Below, in pieces: positions 1-6,350 of a stretch of 33,959 nucleotides of DNA. The stretch spans positions 1 through 33,959 of the forward strand of contig PAPM01000046.1 in NCBI GenBank assembly GCA_002708905.1, given 5' to 3'. The notes beneath the pieces are model-generated. The model did not search any database and had not been told where the DNA came from. It saw only the letters and a program-made list of their open reading frames with translations. The translations under genes and the position numbers were made by a program. Origin of the DNA: Pseudomonadales bacterium (GTDB lineage: Bacteria; Pseudomonadota; Gammaproteobacteria; Pseudomonadales; Ketobacteraceae). Each line of letters begins with the position of its first letter. The stretch's first letter is position 1.

Positions 1-28
1 CTCCTCGTGGTGGACAGGATGTTTAATC

Positions 29-101
29 CGCTCCCTAGGGGACTCGAACCCCTGTTACCGCCGTGAAAGGGCGGTGTCCTAGGCCACTAGACGAAGGGGA
101 C
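29..101 (-). tRNA. tRNA-Glu (anticodon UUC)
   Basis: On the minus strand the 73 bases fold as a tRNA. The 5' acceptor strand is GTCCCCT, the D arm holds the usual GTCTAGTGGCCTAGGAC, the anticodon arm is CCGCC-CTTTCAC-GGCGG with anticodon TTC (65-67 on the plus strand), and the T arm is GGGG-TTCGAGT-CCCC. This is the standard proteobacterial tRNA-Glu body. The 3' acceptor strand is odd. It reads AGGGAGC where AGGGGAC would pair fully, leaving a U-G at 2-71 and a C-A mismatch at 3-70. The bases after the discriminator are GAT, so CCA is not encoded. It could be a functional tRNA needing CCA addition, a degenerate copy, or an end altered by recombination. A strong promoter precedes it, so transcription is likely. 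Confidence 0.85.
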
Positions 102-127
102 GCATCCAACACTTCGCTCTGTGCTGA

Positions 128-163
128 GGCGCGCATTTTATGGACGAACCCAAATCCCGTCAA
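128..163 (-). promoter_or_regulatory. sigma70 promoter of the tRNA-Glu gene
   Basis: Reading the minus strand, a -35 box TTGACG (158-163) lies exactly 17 bases from a -10 box TAAAAT (135-140). A GC-rich discriminator, GCGCGCC, follows at about 128-134. GC-rich discriminators are typical of stable-RNA promoters under stringent control. The predicted start leaves a leader of roughly 27 bases before the tRNA. Confidence 0.75.
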
Positions 164-286
164 GACATTTTTTTGAAATAATTCAAAATCATCCATGTAA
201 ACATAAAGCTATACATCAGCGCTGCCATTCGCATTTCCGGCACATCTTGTACTAGGATACAGAGACCCAAACAAGGAATAACAATA

Positions 287-1366
287 ATGAAGAAACTGAT
301 TCTGGGCCTGGTTTTGCTGATGGTAGCAGCAGCCGGGATTCTCATCCTGATACCTTCTCCCATTGATGCTGTGGCGTATTATCCACCCTCGCCGCCAGAG
401 CTCACCGGGCCACTGGCGGTAAACCAGGCACTGGATCAGATTGAAGTGCTGGCGACGGACAGCATTCACGGAGCTGAAGATGTGGACGTAGACCGCTTGG
501 GACATATTTACGGCGCAACCGAAGACGGTGCCATCATGCGGGTAAACACAGACGGCACCCTTGAAACCCTGGCTCAAACCGGAGGCCGCCCACTGGGCCT
601 GCACTGGGATGCCCAGGGCAATCTGATTATCTGTGATGCGTTTAAAGGACTGCTTTCCCTGTCCCCCCAGGGCACACTGAAAACACTGCTCACGGAAGTG
701 GATGGGCAACCTTTGGTATTTACCGATGATCTGGAGATCGCAGCAGACGGCACTATCTATTTCACCGATGCCAGTACCAGGTTCGATCAGAAGCATTACA
801 TCCTGGATATGCTGGAAGCCCGCCCCTGGGGCAGACTGATAGCCTATACCCCCGCAACCGGTGCAACAAAAACCCTGCTGCAGGGGCTTTACTTTGCCAA
901 TGGCGTAGCCGTTTCCAGCAACCAGGATTTCGTCCTGGTGAACGAGACCTATCGCTACCGCATTACCCGTTACTGGATTAGCGGTCCCAAACAGGGGCAA
1001 TCCGATATTTTCATCGACAACCTGCCCGGGTTCCCTGACGGCGTGTCCAGCAGCGGTCGAGGCACCTTTTGGGTGGCCCTGCCCACAGTCCGTAACCGGC
1101 AAGCGGACAGCATGCACCCCTACCCGCTGGTTAAAAATATCGTGGCCAAACTGCCGGACTTTGCCCGCCCCCAACCACAACCCTATGGACTCATACTGGA
1201 GCTGGACGAGCAAGGCAATATCCTGCGCAGCCTTCACGACCCGGAGGGAGACAACTTCCCCATTATCACATCCGTACAGGAGTCCCACGGCAAGTTGTAC
1301 CTGGGTTCACTAACCAGCAGCGGTATCGGTGTACTTTCTTTGGCAGGAAGCGACAAACAGGAATAA
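287..1366 (+). CDS. SMP-30/gluconolactonase or strictosidine-synthase-like beta-propeller protein, membrane-anchored
   Basis: A 359-residue protein whose N-terminus (about residues 4-23) is a single hydrophobic segment with two lysines before it, so it is an inner-membrane anchor or uncleaved signal. The rest has the repeat spacing of a six-bladed propeller. Examples are GAEDVDVDRLGHIYGATEDG, then LGLHWDAQGNLIICDAFKGL, then FTDDLEIAADGTIYFTDAS, and FANGVAVSSNQDFVLVNET. The last stretch, near SVQESHGKLYLGSLTSSGIG, is characteristic of the APMAP/strictosidine-synthase branch. Members of this superfamily are often lactonases or arylesterases, but the substrate cannot be read from sequence. The start is supported by AAGGA about 9 bases upstream. 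The gene stands alone between the tRNA and the DUF962 gene. Confidence 0.82.
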   Translation: MKKLILGLVLLMVAAAGILILIPSPIDAVAYYPPSPPELTGPLAVNQALDQIEVLATDSIHGAEDVDVDRLGHIYGATEDGAIMRVNTDGTLETLAQTGGRPLGLHWDAQGNLIICDAFKGLLSLSPQGTLKTLLTEVDGQPLVFTDDLEIAADGTIYFTDASTRFDQKHYILDMLEARPWGRLIAYTPATGATKTLLQGLYFANGVAVSSNQDFVLVNETYRYRITRYWISGPKQGQSDIFIDNLPGFPDGVSSSGRGTFWVALPTVRNRQADSMHPYPLVKNIVAKLPDFARPQPQPYGLILELDEQGNILRSLHDPEGDNFPIITSVQESHGKLYLGSLTSSGIGVLSLAGSDKQE

Positions 1367-1456
1367 CAAAGCGCACTTTTGGAACGCTTGGTTACACCTA
1401 TGGTGACAATGCGTGACTTCATTTACTCTGACCACAAAGACTAAAAGAGAAGCCTC

Positions 1457-1768
1457 ATGTCTGAAACTAAAGAGTTTGATTCCTTTGCAAGTTTTTATCC
1501 CTTCTACCTTGCGGAACACAGCAACCAGACCTGCCGCCGCCTGCATTTTGTAGGCAGTACGCTCGTATTGATGTTGCTTGTCTACATCGTCATAACGGCC
1601 AGCTGGGCGTTCTTCCTTCTGTTACCGCTCGTTGGTTATGGTTTCGCCTGGATTGGGCATTTTTTCTTCGAGAAAAACAAGCCCGCGACCTTCACCTACC
1701 CCTGGTATAGCTTCATGGGCGACTGGGTAATGTACAAGGACATTCTGACCGGGAAAATTCGCTTTTAA
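1457..1768 (+). CDS. DUF962 / Mpo1-like small membrane protein
   Basis: A 103-residue protein with two hydrophobic segments (about 33-48 and 51-70) between a conserved N-terminal part with FYPFYLAEHSNQTCRRLHFVG and a C-terminal part with GHFFFEKNKPATFTYPWYS. These are the signatures of the DUF962 family. Its yeast member Mpo1 is an Fe(II)-dependent dioxygenase acting on 2-hydroxy fatty acids. The histidines expected to bind metal are visible at residues 21, 30 and 68. Family assignment is firm; the enzymatic role in this bacterium is inferred from yeast. The start is preceded by a purine-rich GAGAAG at the right distance. It lies 90 bases after the propeller gene in the same direction and could share its transcript. 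Confidence 0.85.
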   Translation: MSETKEFDSFASFYPFYLAEHSNQTCRRLHFVGSTLVLMLLVYIVITASWAFFLLLPLVGYGFAWIGHFFFEKNKPATFTYPWYSFMGDWVMYKDILTGKIRF

Positions 1769-1882
1769 CTTAACCTAAATTGGTTCGCCAGCTTTTCCTT
1801 CCAAGTATCGCCTTTAACACCTGAATCAAGAATTTAGGTCTACACTTAACAAAATAGGATGGCTACCCGGCAAAGGATCACC

Positions 1883-2650
1883 ATGTCAACAGAACTGATC
1901 GTAATCATGTCCATAGTGGGTGGCGCTGGTCTCATCGGCTTATTCTACATAAGCCATAGCATTGAGAAGCAACGGCGCCAACGGGCACTGCTTATCGCCA
2001 ATCTTTCGGATTATGCGTTTCGCATGCAGCGTATACTGGACTCCATTCCTCCCGCCTATATGGGTAAGGACGTTCAACTGCTGCTGCTCGGTCAAATCAA
2101 AAAGCGGATGGAACGCCTGAAGGACATTGCGCCGGGCAACGACAAGTTCCGCAAAAAACTGGATTCCGCCAACGCCCAAATTGCCGAAGTGACCGCTTCC
2201 ACCGCCCCTCAAACCAAGCCCCAGTTAAAAAGCCCGGAAGAAGCCAACGAAATTCGTACTCAGCTGCAGGATCTGAGCAAGATAATTGAAAACTTCGCCC
2301 AGAACAAAGTTGTCTCAGTAGAGGATGCCCGTCGTTATCTGGCGTATCTGCAGGCCAGTTTTGTTGATGCCAACCTCAATTATCTTCTGCAAATGGCGGA
2401 AAACTCCCGCAAAGAGAACAAGCCGAAGTTGGCCATATTGAATTATGAAAAAGCCATGACCGAGATGAAGAAGCGCAATCAAAAAGGCGCGTACAAGGAA
2501 CGCCTGGAACAGATTGCCGCCATCATTAATGAACTCAAAATCGAAGCAGGCCAGAGCGTGGAAGAGGAAAGCGAAGAAGCCAACGAACTGACCCAGGCGA
2601 TGAATGAGTTGATTGAGGAAGAAGACGCCTGGAAGAAAAAATATTTCTAA
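1883..2650 (+). CDS. membrane-anchored coiled-coil protein of unknown function
   Basis: I do not recognise a family. From the chosen ATG the product is about 255 residues, with one N-terminal membrane segment (about residues 4-24, ELIVIMSIVGGAGLIGLFYI). A basic stretch, EKQRRQR, follows and suggests that the remainder is cytoplasmic. The rest is highly charged and helical, rich in heptad-like patterns. It includes a TPR-like piece, LAILNYEKAMTEMKKRNQKG, and a very acidic tail (EEESEEANE). An upstream in-frame ATG exists at 1859, but AAAGGA sits 7 bases before the ATG at 1883 and nothing comparable precedes the earlier one. The gene ends 22 bases from the convergent ohrR-type gene. Confidence 0.7.
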   Translation: MSTELIVIMSIVGGAGLIGLFYISHSIEKQRRQRALLIANLSDYAFRMQRILDSIPPAYMGKDVQLLLLGQIKKRMERLKDIAPGNDKFRKKLDSANAQIAEVTASTAPQTKPQLKSPEEANEIRTQLQDLSKIIENFAQNKVVSVEDARRYLAYLQASFVDANLNYLLQMAENSRKENKPKLAILNYEKAMTEMKKRNQKGAYKERLEQIAAIINELKIEAGQSVEEESEEANELTQAMNELIEEEDAWKKKYF

Positions 2651-2672
2651 ACTCTTTTAATCCCACCGGCGT

Positions 2673-3125
2673 TCACAGCAACCCCCGCAACTGATCACGC
2701 AACTCCATCAGTTTATTCGGAGTGGCATTGACACTGCACAGTAATTGCAACGGCACAACGCGAGCGCGCTCCTTCAGCTCGATACCATCCAACGACAGAC
2801 GCACCAGCACTTCCCGCTCGTCATGACGTGAACGCTCCCGGTGAATCAGGCCATTGCCTTCCAGGCGCTTAAGCAGGGGCGTCAGTGTACCGCTGTCCAG
2901 CATTAATCTTTCACCGATGAATTTTACCGAGACGCCCTCCGGGTACTGGGGATCAGGGAGCGCTTCCCACAGTACCAGCATTACCAGATACTGGGGATAC
3001 GTGAGTCCCAATTCATCCAGCAATGGCCGATACTGTGCAATCACCTTCCTGGACAATGCATACAGCACAAAGCAAAACTGGTTATCCAGCTTTAACGCTT
3101 CGTCAATATCATCTGCAATGCTCAA
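2673..3125 (-). CDS. ohrR: OhrR/OspR-type MarR-family peroxide-sensing repressor
   Basis: A 150-residue winged-helix regulator of the OhrR branch of MarR. The N-terminal helix contains LDNQFCFVLYALSRKVIAQY, with the reactive cysteine at residue 18. A second cysteine at residue 130 fits the two-cysteine OhrR type, in which organic peroxide drives a disulfide between subunits. The DNA-binding part includes LDSGTLTPLLKRLEGNGLI (about 76-94), and the wing has ERSRHDEREVLVRLS. It is the second gene after the glutathione peroxidase, 14 bases downstream on the same strand, so both should be read from the peroxidase promoter. An OhrR-like inverted repeat lies there, which implies autorepression. In P. 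aeruginosa the neighbouring homologue is called OspR, which may be the better name. Confidence 0.88.
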   Translation of the reverse strand: MSIADDIDEALKLDNQFCFVLYALSRKVIAQYRPLLDELGLTYPQYLVMLVLWEALPDPQYPEGVSVKFIGERLMLDSGTLTPLLKRLEGNGLIHRERSRHDEREVLVRLSLDGIELKERARVVPLQLLCSVNATPNKLMELRDQLRGLL

Positions 3126-3139
3126 AAGTAGTGCTCCAA

Positions 3140-3622
3140 TCAGGCCAGCAGTTTACGCACTTCAGATTCAATTTGTTTCGGTGTGTCCTTGGGAGCAAAG
3201 CGTTGCACCACCTTTCCGTTCTGATCGATCAGGAACTTGGTAAAATTCCATTTGATGGCCTGGGTTCCCAACAAACCCGGAGCCTGCTCTTTCAGGTGTT
3301 TAAACAACGGGTGGGCATCATCCCCGTTCACCTCCACCTTCTGGAACATGGGGAAACTCACCCCATAATTCAGTTCACAAAATTCACTTATCTGCTCATT
3401 GCTGCCGGGGTCCTGCTTGCCGAATTGGTTACAGGGGAATCCCAGGATTTCCAGCCCACTGTCCTTGTACTTTTCGTACATCTCTTCCAATCCCTTGAAC
3501 TGGGGGGTAAAGCCACATTTACTTGCAGTGTTCACCACCAACAAAACCTTGCCCTTGAATTCGGACAGTGGGATTTCTTTTCCCTGCATCGTGACCGCTG
3601 AAAATTCGTGTACACCACTCAT
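3140..3622 (-). CDS. glutathione peroxidase family thiol peroxidase
   Basis: A 160-residue, leaderless protein matching bacterial Gpx/BtuE in length. The peroxidatic cysteine is residue 36 in [11 protein letters not shown]. The remaining catalytic tetrad is visible as Gln70 ([13 protein letters not shown]) and Trp125-Asn126 ([11 protein letters not shown]). Cys82 could be the resolving cysteine, so the enzyme may be thioredoxin-dependent, as for many non-selenium members. It reduces hydrogen or lipid hydroperoxides in the cytoplasm. A GGGAG element precedes the ATG. It is first in a two-gene unit with the peroxide-sensing repressor, and its promoter overlaps the putative operator, which fits peroxide induction. 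Confidence 0.93.
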   Translation of the reverse strand: MSGVHEFSAVTMQGKEIPLSEFKGKVLLVVNTASKCGFTPQFKGLEEMYEKYKDSGLEILGFPCNQFGKQDPGSNEQISEFCELNYGVSFPMFQKVEVNGDDAHPLFKHLKEQAPGLLGTQAIKWNFTKFLIDQNGKVVQRFAPKDTPKQIESEVRKLLA

Positions 3623-3669
3623 ACCTGTTCTCCCAATGACATTAGTAAGCGCTGAATATGAGCGGGCAG

Positions 3670-3697
3670 ATTATCACAGAAATTAAATTGTGCGCAA
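3670..3697 (-). promoter_or_regulatory. sigma70 promoter of the gpx-ohrR unit
   Basis: On the minus strand a -10 hexamer GATAAT (3670-3675) has an upstream TG in the extended -10 position. A TTGCGC (3692-3697) lies 16 bases away as a weak -35. Both fall beside or inside the 30-bp inverted repeat, so a bound repressor would block polymerase. Confidence 0.55.
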
Positions 3698-3707
3698 TTT
3701 AATTTCT
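3678..3707. promoter_or_regulatory. OhrR-type operator (perfect 13-bp inverted repeat)
   Basis: The arms AGAAATTAAATTG and CAATTTAATTTCT are exact reverse complements separated by TGCG. The ATTAAATTGT...CAATTTAAT core strongly resembles OhrR operators known from Bacillus and Xanthomonas. It overlaps the promoter of the glutathione peroxidase gene that precedes the OhrR-type regulator. Confidence 0.7.
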
Positions 3708-3745
3708 CACAAACATAGTGCCTTTGGGCCGTGCGCAGTTCACAG

Positions 3746-3863
3746 TTTTCCACAATATCTGTGGATAACTCTGTTGATACATTATGTAAAAATTCGTAAA
3801 AGACCCTCATTGTGCACGCCCCAACAAACTGGTTATTTTTTGAACAGTCATATTTCATCCACA
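3746..3863. promoter_or_regulatory. cluster of DnaA-box-like sites
   Basis: TGTGGATAA (3760-3768) is an exact inverse of the DnaA consensus TTATCCACA. TTTTCCACA (3746-3754) faces it five bases away and fits TTWTNCACA. TCATCCACA (3855-3863) is one base off. The first two form a near-perfect 10-bp dyad. Whether DnaA binds is inference; no replication gene is adjacent. Confidence 0.4.
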
Positions 3864-4021
3864 TTTCAGCAACTTATCTGACAATCTGCACCAATTCGAG
3901 TCAGAACCGATATTTAGCGGCATAGAGAGGTAGTCTCCACTAACTGTGTACAAATTAAGTGCGTATAAAAAAGCGCCGAATCAGCTTAGTGCACAAATAA
4001 AAGGGGAGAAAATATAGATGG

Positions 4022-4055
4022 GCGCCTGTTAACAATTTGTAGTTATAACAGGCGC
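4022..4055 (-). terminator. possible msrB terminator hairpin
   Basis: GCGCCTGTTA (4022-4031) and TAACAGGCGC (4046-4055) form a perfect 10-bp stem with a 14-base loop, 27 bases past the msrB stop. On the minus strand the stem is followed by only a loosely T-rich stretch, so this is a weak candidate for an intrinsic terminator. It could instead be a protein site. Confidence 0.4.
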
Positions 4056-4081
4056 ATCTTAGGCAATCCGGTTGTTAATAA

Positions 4082-4486
4082 CTATTCTTGACCGTTTTCA
4101 TGAAACTCAAGTGCAACGGAATTAAGGCAGTAGCGCAGCCCGGTAGGCGGCGGCCCATCCGGAAAAACATGGCCCAAATGGGCATCACAGGCAGCGCATC
4201 GAATTTCGGTCCGGACCATACCGTGACTGGTATCCCGATGTTCCACGATCACTTCACTGTCAACCGGCTTAAAAAAACTGGGCCAACCGGAACCGGAATC
4301 GTACTTTGTCTCAGACAGAAATAAAGGAGCGTCACAGCAGGCACAGTGGTACTGCCCCACCCCCTTATGATCCCAGTACTTTCCGGTAAAGGCCCTTTCG
4401 GTTCCTGCCAGTCGACAAACGGCAAAGGCTTCCTCCGACAAACTCTGCTTCCACTCTTCGTCGGTTTTTTTCACCCGTTTAACCAC
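4082..4486 (-). CDS. msrB: peptide-methionine (R)-S-oxide reductase MsrB
   Basis: The enzyme reduces the R epimer of methionine sulfoxide in proteins. From the GTG start chosen here it has 134 residues, the usual length. The two zinc-binding CxxC pairs are at Cys48/Cys51 ([10 protein letters not shown]) and Cys97/Cys100 ([16 protein letters not shown]). The catalytic cysteine is residue 120 in [15 protein letters not shown] at 4486 has GAGG eight bases upstream and gives an N-terminus, [12 protein letters not shown], like other MsrB proteins. In-frame ATGs at 4513 and 4594 would add unconserved residues. It is divergent from the aminotransferase gene and next to the peroxidase unit, so the neighbourhood is one of oxidative repair. 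Confidence 0.95.
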   Translation of the reverse strand: MVKRVKKTDEEWKQSLSEEAFAVCRLAGTERAFTGKYWDHKGVGQYHCACCDAPLFLSETKYDSGSGWPSFFKPVDSEVIVEHRDTSHGMVRTEIRCAACDAHLGHVFPDGPPPTGLRYCLNSVALEFHENGQE

Positions 4487-4629
4487 ACTCCACACCTCGC
4501 GATTAAAGTACATTAAAAACAACCGGTTTTCGTATAAACTTACCGGTCCTTGTAAGCTGCTATGCTTGCATACTATGAACCTTTTTCTTCCCAATGAATA
4601 GAAGCCGAGCGAGGCAAGAGTTTGTCTTT

Positions 4630-5856
4630 ATGAAGCCAGTGTTGAAGTCCAGCAAATTACACAATGTATGTTACGACATCCGGGGCCCGGTACTGGATGA
4701 GGCGCGTCGCCTGGAAGAAGAAGGACACCGGGTACTCAAACTCAACATTGGCAACCCCGCACCCTTTGGCCTCATGGCCCCTGAAGAAATCATCCAGGAT
4801 GTGATCTACCAGCTACCGGACGGCTCCGGTTACAGTGATTCAAAAGGTTTGTTCGCGGGCCGCAAAGCCGTCATGCAGTACTATCAGGCCCGCGGCATTG
4901 AAGACGTACAGATCGAAGATATTTTCCTGGGCAACGGCGTCAGTGAATTGATTGTCATGTCCATGCAGGCGCTGCTGAACAACGGTGACCAGGTTCTGAT
5001 TCCGGCACCGGACTACCCACTGTGGACGGCGGCAGTGAGCCTGTCGGGTGGTACGCCGGTGCACTACCTGTGCAACGAACAGTCGGAATGGTTTCCTGAT
5101 CTGGCCGATATCCGCAGCAAAATCACCGATAAAACCCGGGCCATCGTCATCATCAACCCCAATAACCCAACGGGTGCCGTATACCCCAAGGAAATTCTTG
5201 AGGGGTTGATCGAGATCGCGCGGGAACACAAGTTGATCGTATTCTCCGACGAGATCTACGACAAAATCCTGTATGACGATGCCGAGCATACCTGCACTGC
5301 GTCTCTTGCCAATGACCTGGTGTTCATCACCTTCAACGGCTTGTCCAAGACCTATCGCGTGGCGGGTTATCGCGCCGGCTGGATGGTGGTGAGTGGCAAC
5401 AAGTACGCCGCCAGGGATTATCTCGAAGGCATCACCATGCTGGCGTCCATGCGACTGTGCGCCAACGTGCCCGGACAGCTGGCTATCCAAACCGCTCTGG
5501 GCGGGTATCAGAGTATTTACGAGCTTACCAAGCCCGAAGGCCGGCTGTACCGCCAGCGGGATTTAGCCCATTCGATGCTGTGCGATATTCCCGGGGTCAG
5601 CTGCGTCAAACCCAAGGGCGCCCTGTATCTGTTTCCGCGCCTGGACCCGAATATTTACCCAATCCAGGATGACCAAAAGTTAGTGCTGGATCTGCTGATT
5701 CAGGAAAAGATTTTACTGGTGCAGGGTACCGGCTTTAACTGGCCGGACCCGGATCATTTGCGGCTGGTGTTCCTGCCCCGGGAGGAAGACCTGAAGGTGG
5801 CACTGGAAAAAATGGCTGAATTCCTGGATCGCCTGCGAACTGACCTGAAGAGCTGA
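4630..5856 (+). CDS. alaA: AlaA-type glutamate-pyruvate aminotransferase
   Basis: A fold-type I PLP aminotransferase of 408 residues. The N-terminus, KSSKLHNVCYDIRGPVLDEA, and LKLNIGNPAPFG are nearly those of E. coli AlaA. The PLP lysine is Lys240 in TFNGLSKTYRVAGYRAGW, NPNNPTG lies at about 186-192, and the Asp-Tyr pair that contacts PLP is in FSDEIYD. The reaction makes alanine from pyruvate and glutamate. An upstream ATG at 4594 is in frame, but the family N-terminus begins at 4630. The last codons fall inside a 13-bp tandem repeat that continues to the start of the next gene. The two are probably co-transcribed. Confidence 0.93.
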   Translation: MKPVLKSSKLHNVCYDIRGPVLDEARRLEEEGHRVLKLNIGNPAPFGLMAPEEIIQDVIYQLPDGSGYSDSKGLFAGRKAVMQYYQARGIEDVQIEDIFLGNGVSELIVMSMQALLNNGDQVLIPAPDYPLWTAAVSLSGGTPVHYLCNEQSEWFPDLADIRSKITDKTRAIVIINPNNPTGAVYPKEILEGLIEIAREHKLIVFSDEIYDKILYDDAEHTCTASLANDLVFITFNGLSKTYRVAGYRAGWMVVSGNKYAARDYLEGITMLASMRLCANVPGQLAIQTALGGYQSIYELTKPEGRLYRQRDLAHSMLCDIPGVSCVKPKGALYLFPRLDPNIYPIQDDQKLVLDLLIQEKILLVQGTGFNWPDPDHLRLVFLPREEDLKVALEKMAEFLDRLRTDLKS

Positions 5857-5897
5857 CCTGAAGAGCTAACCTGAAGAGCTAACCTGAAGAGCTAACC
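5840..5897 (+). repeat. 13-bp tandem repeat (4.5 copies) across a stop codon and the next ribosome site
   Basis: The unit CTGACCTGAAGAG occurs at 5840 and 5853, then as CTAACCTGAAGAG at 5866 and 5879, with a partial CTAACC ending at 5897. The alaA stop TGA lies in copy two. The last AAGAG acts as the probable ribosome site for the ATG at 5898, so each copy carries its own ribosome-site-like element. Confidence 0.9.
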
Positions 5898-6350
5898 ATG
5901 GCGGATTTGAACATACTGGACTTCTATAAGGATACGGCGCTTATATTAATGAGCCTGCAGCGGGTATTTCCCCGCAAGATGGACCTGTTTGTAGAGGATT
6001 TTATCGGGCCTGATCAGGTGGATGAATTCGGGCTGCATACCAAACGTCACGAAGCCTGCTTCGGCGCCATGCTCTGGTTGGCTGAGGAAGGATACCTCAA
6101 ATATGGAGCCACCATACGCCAGGAAGGTGTTGATCAGGCTTACCTCACTTCGAGGGGCCTGATCAAGCTGACCACGATCGTCACTGCACCGCTGACAGAA
6201 AGCAATTTGGAGGATGTACCCTCTTTTGAGGCCCAGGAACGCCTGACCATGATTGAGCACATGCGCCGGGCCATTAATTCGCAGTCATCTGAGCAGGTGA
6301 CCCAGGTCATGCGGGCTTTCTTCAACGAGCTCCAGTCAAACCGCGATTAA
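5898..6350 (+). CDS. conserved protein of unknown function (homologue of the gene between alaA and htpX in pseudomonads)
   Basis: A 150-residue soluble protein without signal or membrane segment. Its start, MADLNILDFYKDTALILMSL, is followed by a region with FPRKMDLFVEDFIGPDQVDE and a winged-helix-like middle (HEACFGAMLWLAEEGYLKYG, then YLTSRGLIKL). The alternation of helices ending in a short strand pair could suggest a small DNA-binding fold, but I recognise no named domain. By position it corresponds to P. aeruginosa PA2829 as I remember that locus. The ribosome site is supplied by the tandem repeat before it. Its TAA stop shares three bases with the stop of the convergent cyclase gene. Confidence 0.75.
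   Translation: MADLNILDFYKDTALILMSLQRVFPRKMDLFVEDFIGPDQVDEFGLHTKRHEACFGAMLWLAEEGYLKYGATIRQEGVDQAYLTSRGLIKLTTIVTAPLTESNLEDVPSFEAQERLTMIEHMRRAINSQSSEQVTQVMRAFFNELQSNRD

Larger units (their letters stand above)
3623..4081. other. 459-nt intergenic region between glutathione peroxidase and msrB
   Basis: AT-rich, with no credible gene on either strand; the short open frames lack ribosome sites and family features. It holds the peroxidase promoter with its OhrR-like operator (3670-3707), a set of DnaA-box-like nonamers (3746-3863) and a 10-bp-stem inverted repeat just downstream of msrB (4022-4055). The middle stretch, about 3870-4015, shows nothing further that I can name. Confidence 0.6.

Noticed and set aside
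209-1288. 359-codon minus-strand open frame opposite the propeller gene
   Set aside because: It is a shadow of the plus-strand gene: no ribosome site, no family features, and the plus frame has clear motifs.
3619-3864. 81-codon minus-strand frame over the gpx promoter
   Set aside because: It covers the promoter and operator, lacks a ribosome site and has an unlikely composition.
4010-4032. Tiny frame ATG GGC GCC TGT TAA after AGGGGAG, like a leader peptide
   Set aside because: Only four codons, with no plus-strand gene until 4594, and it overlaps the msrB-side hairpin; most likely chance.
4550-4576. TTGTAA / TACTAT as the alaA promoter
   Set aside because: Spacing of 15 bases is too short for confidence and no supporting element was found.
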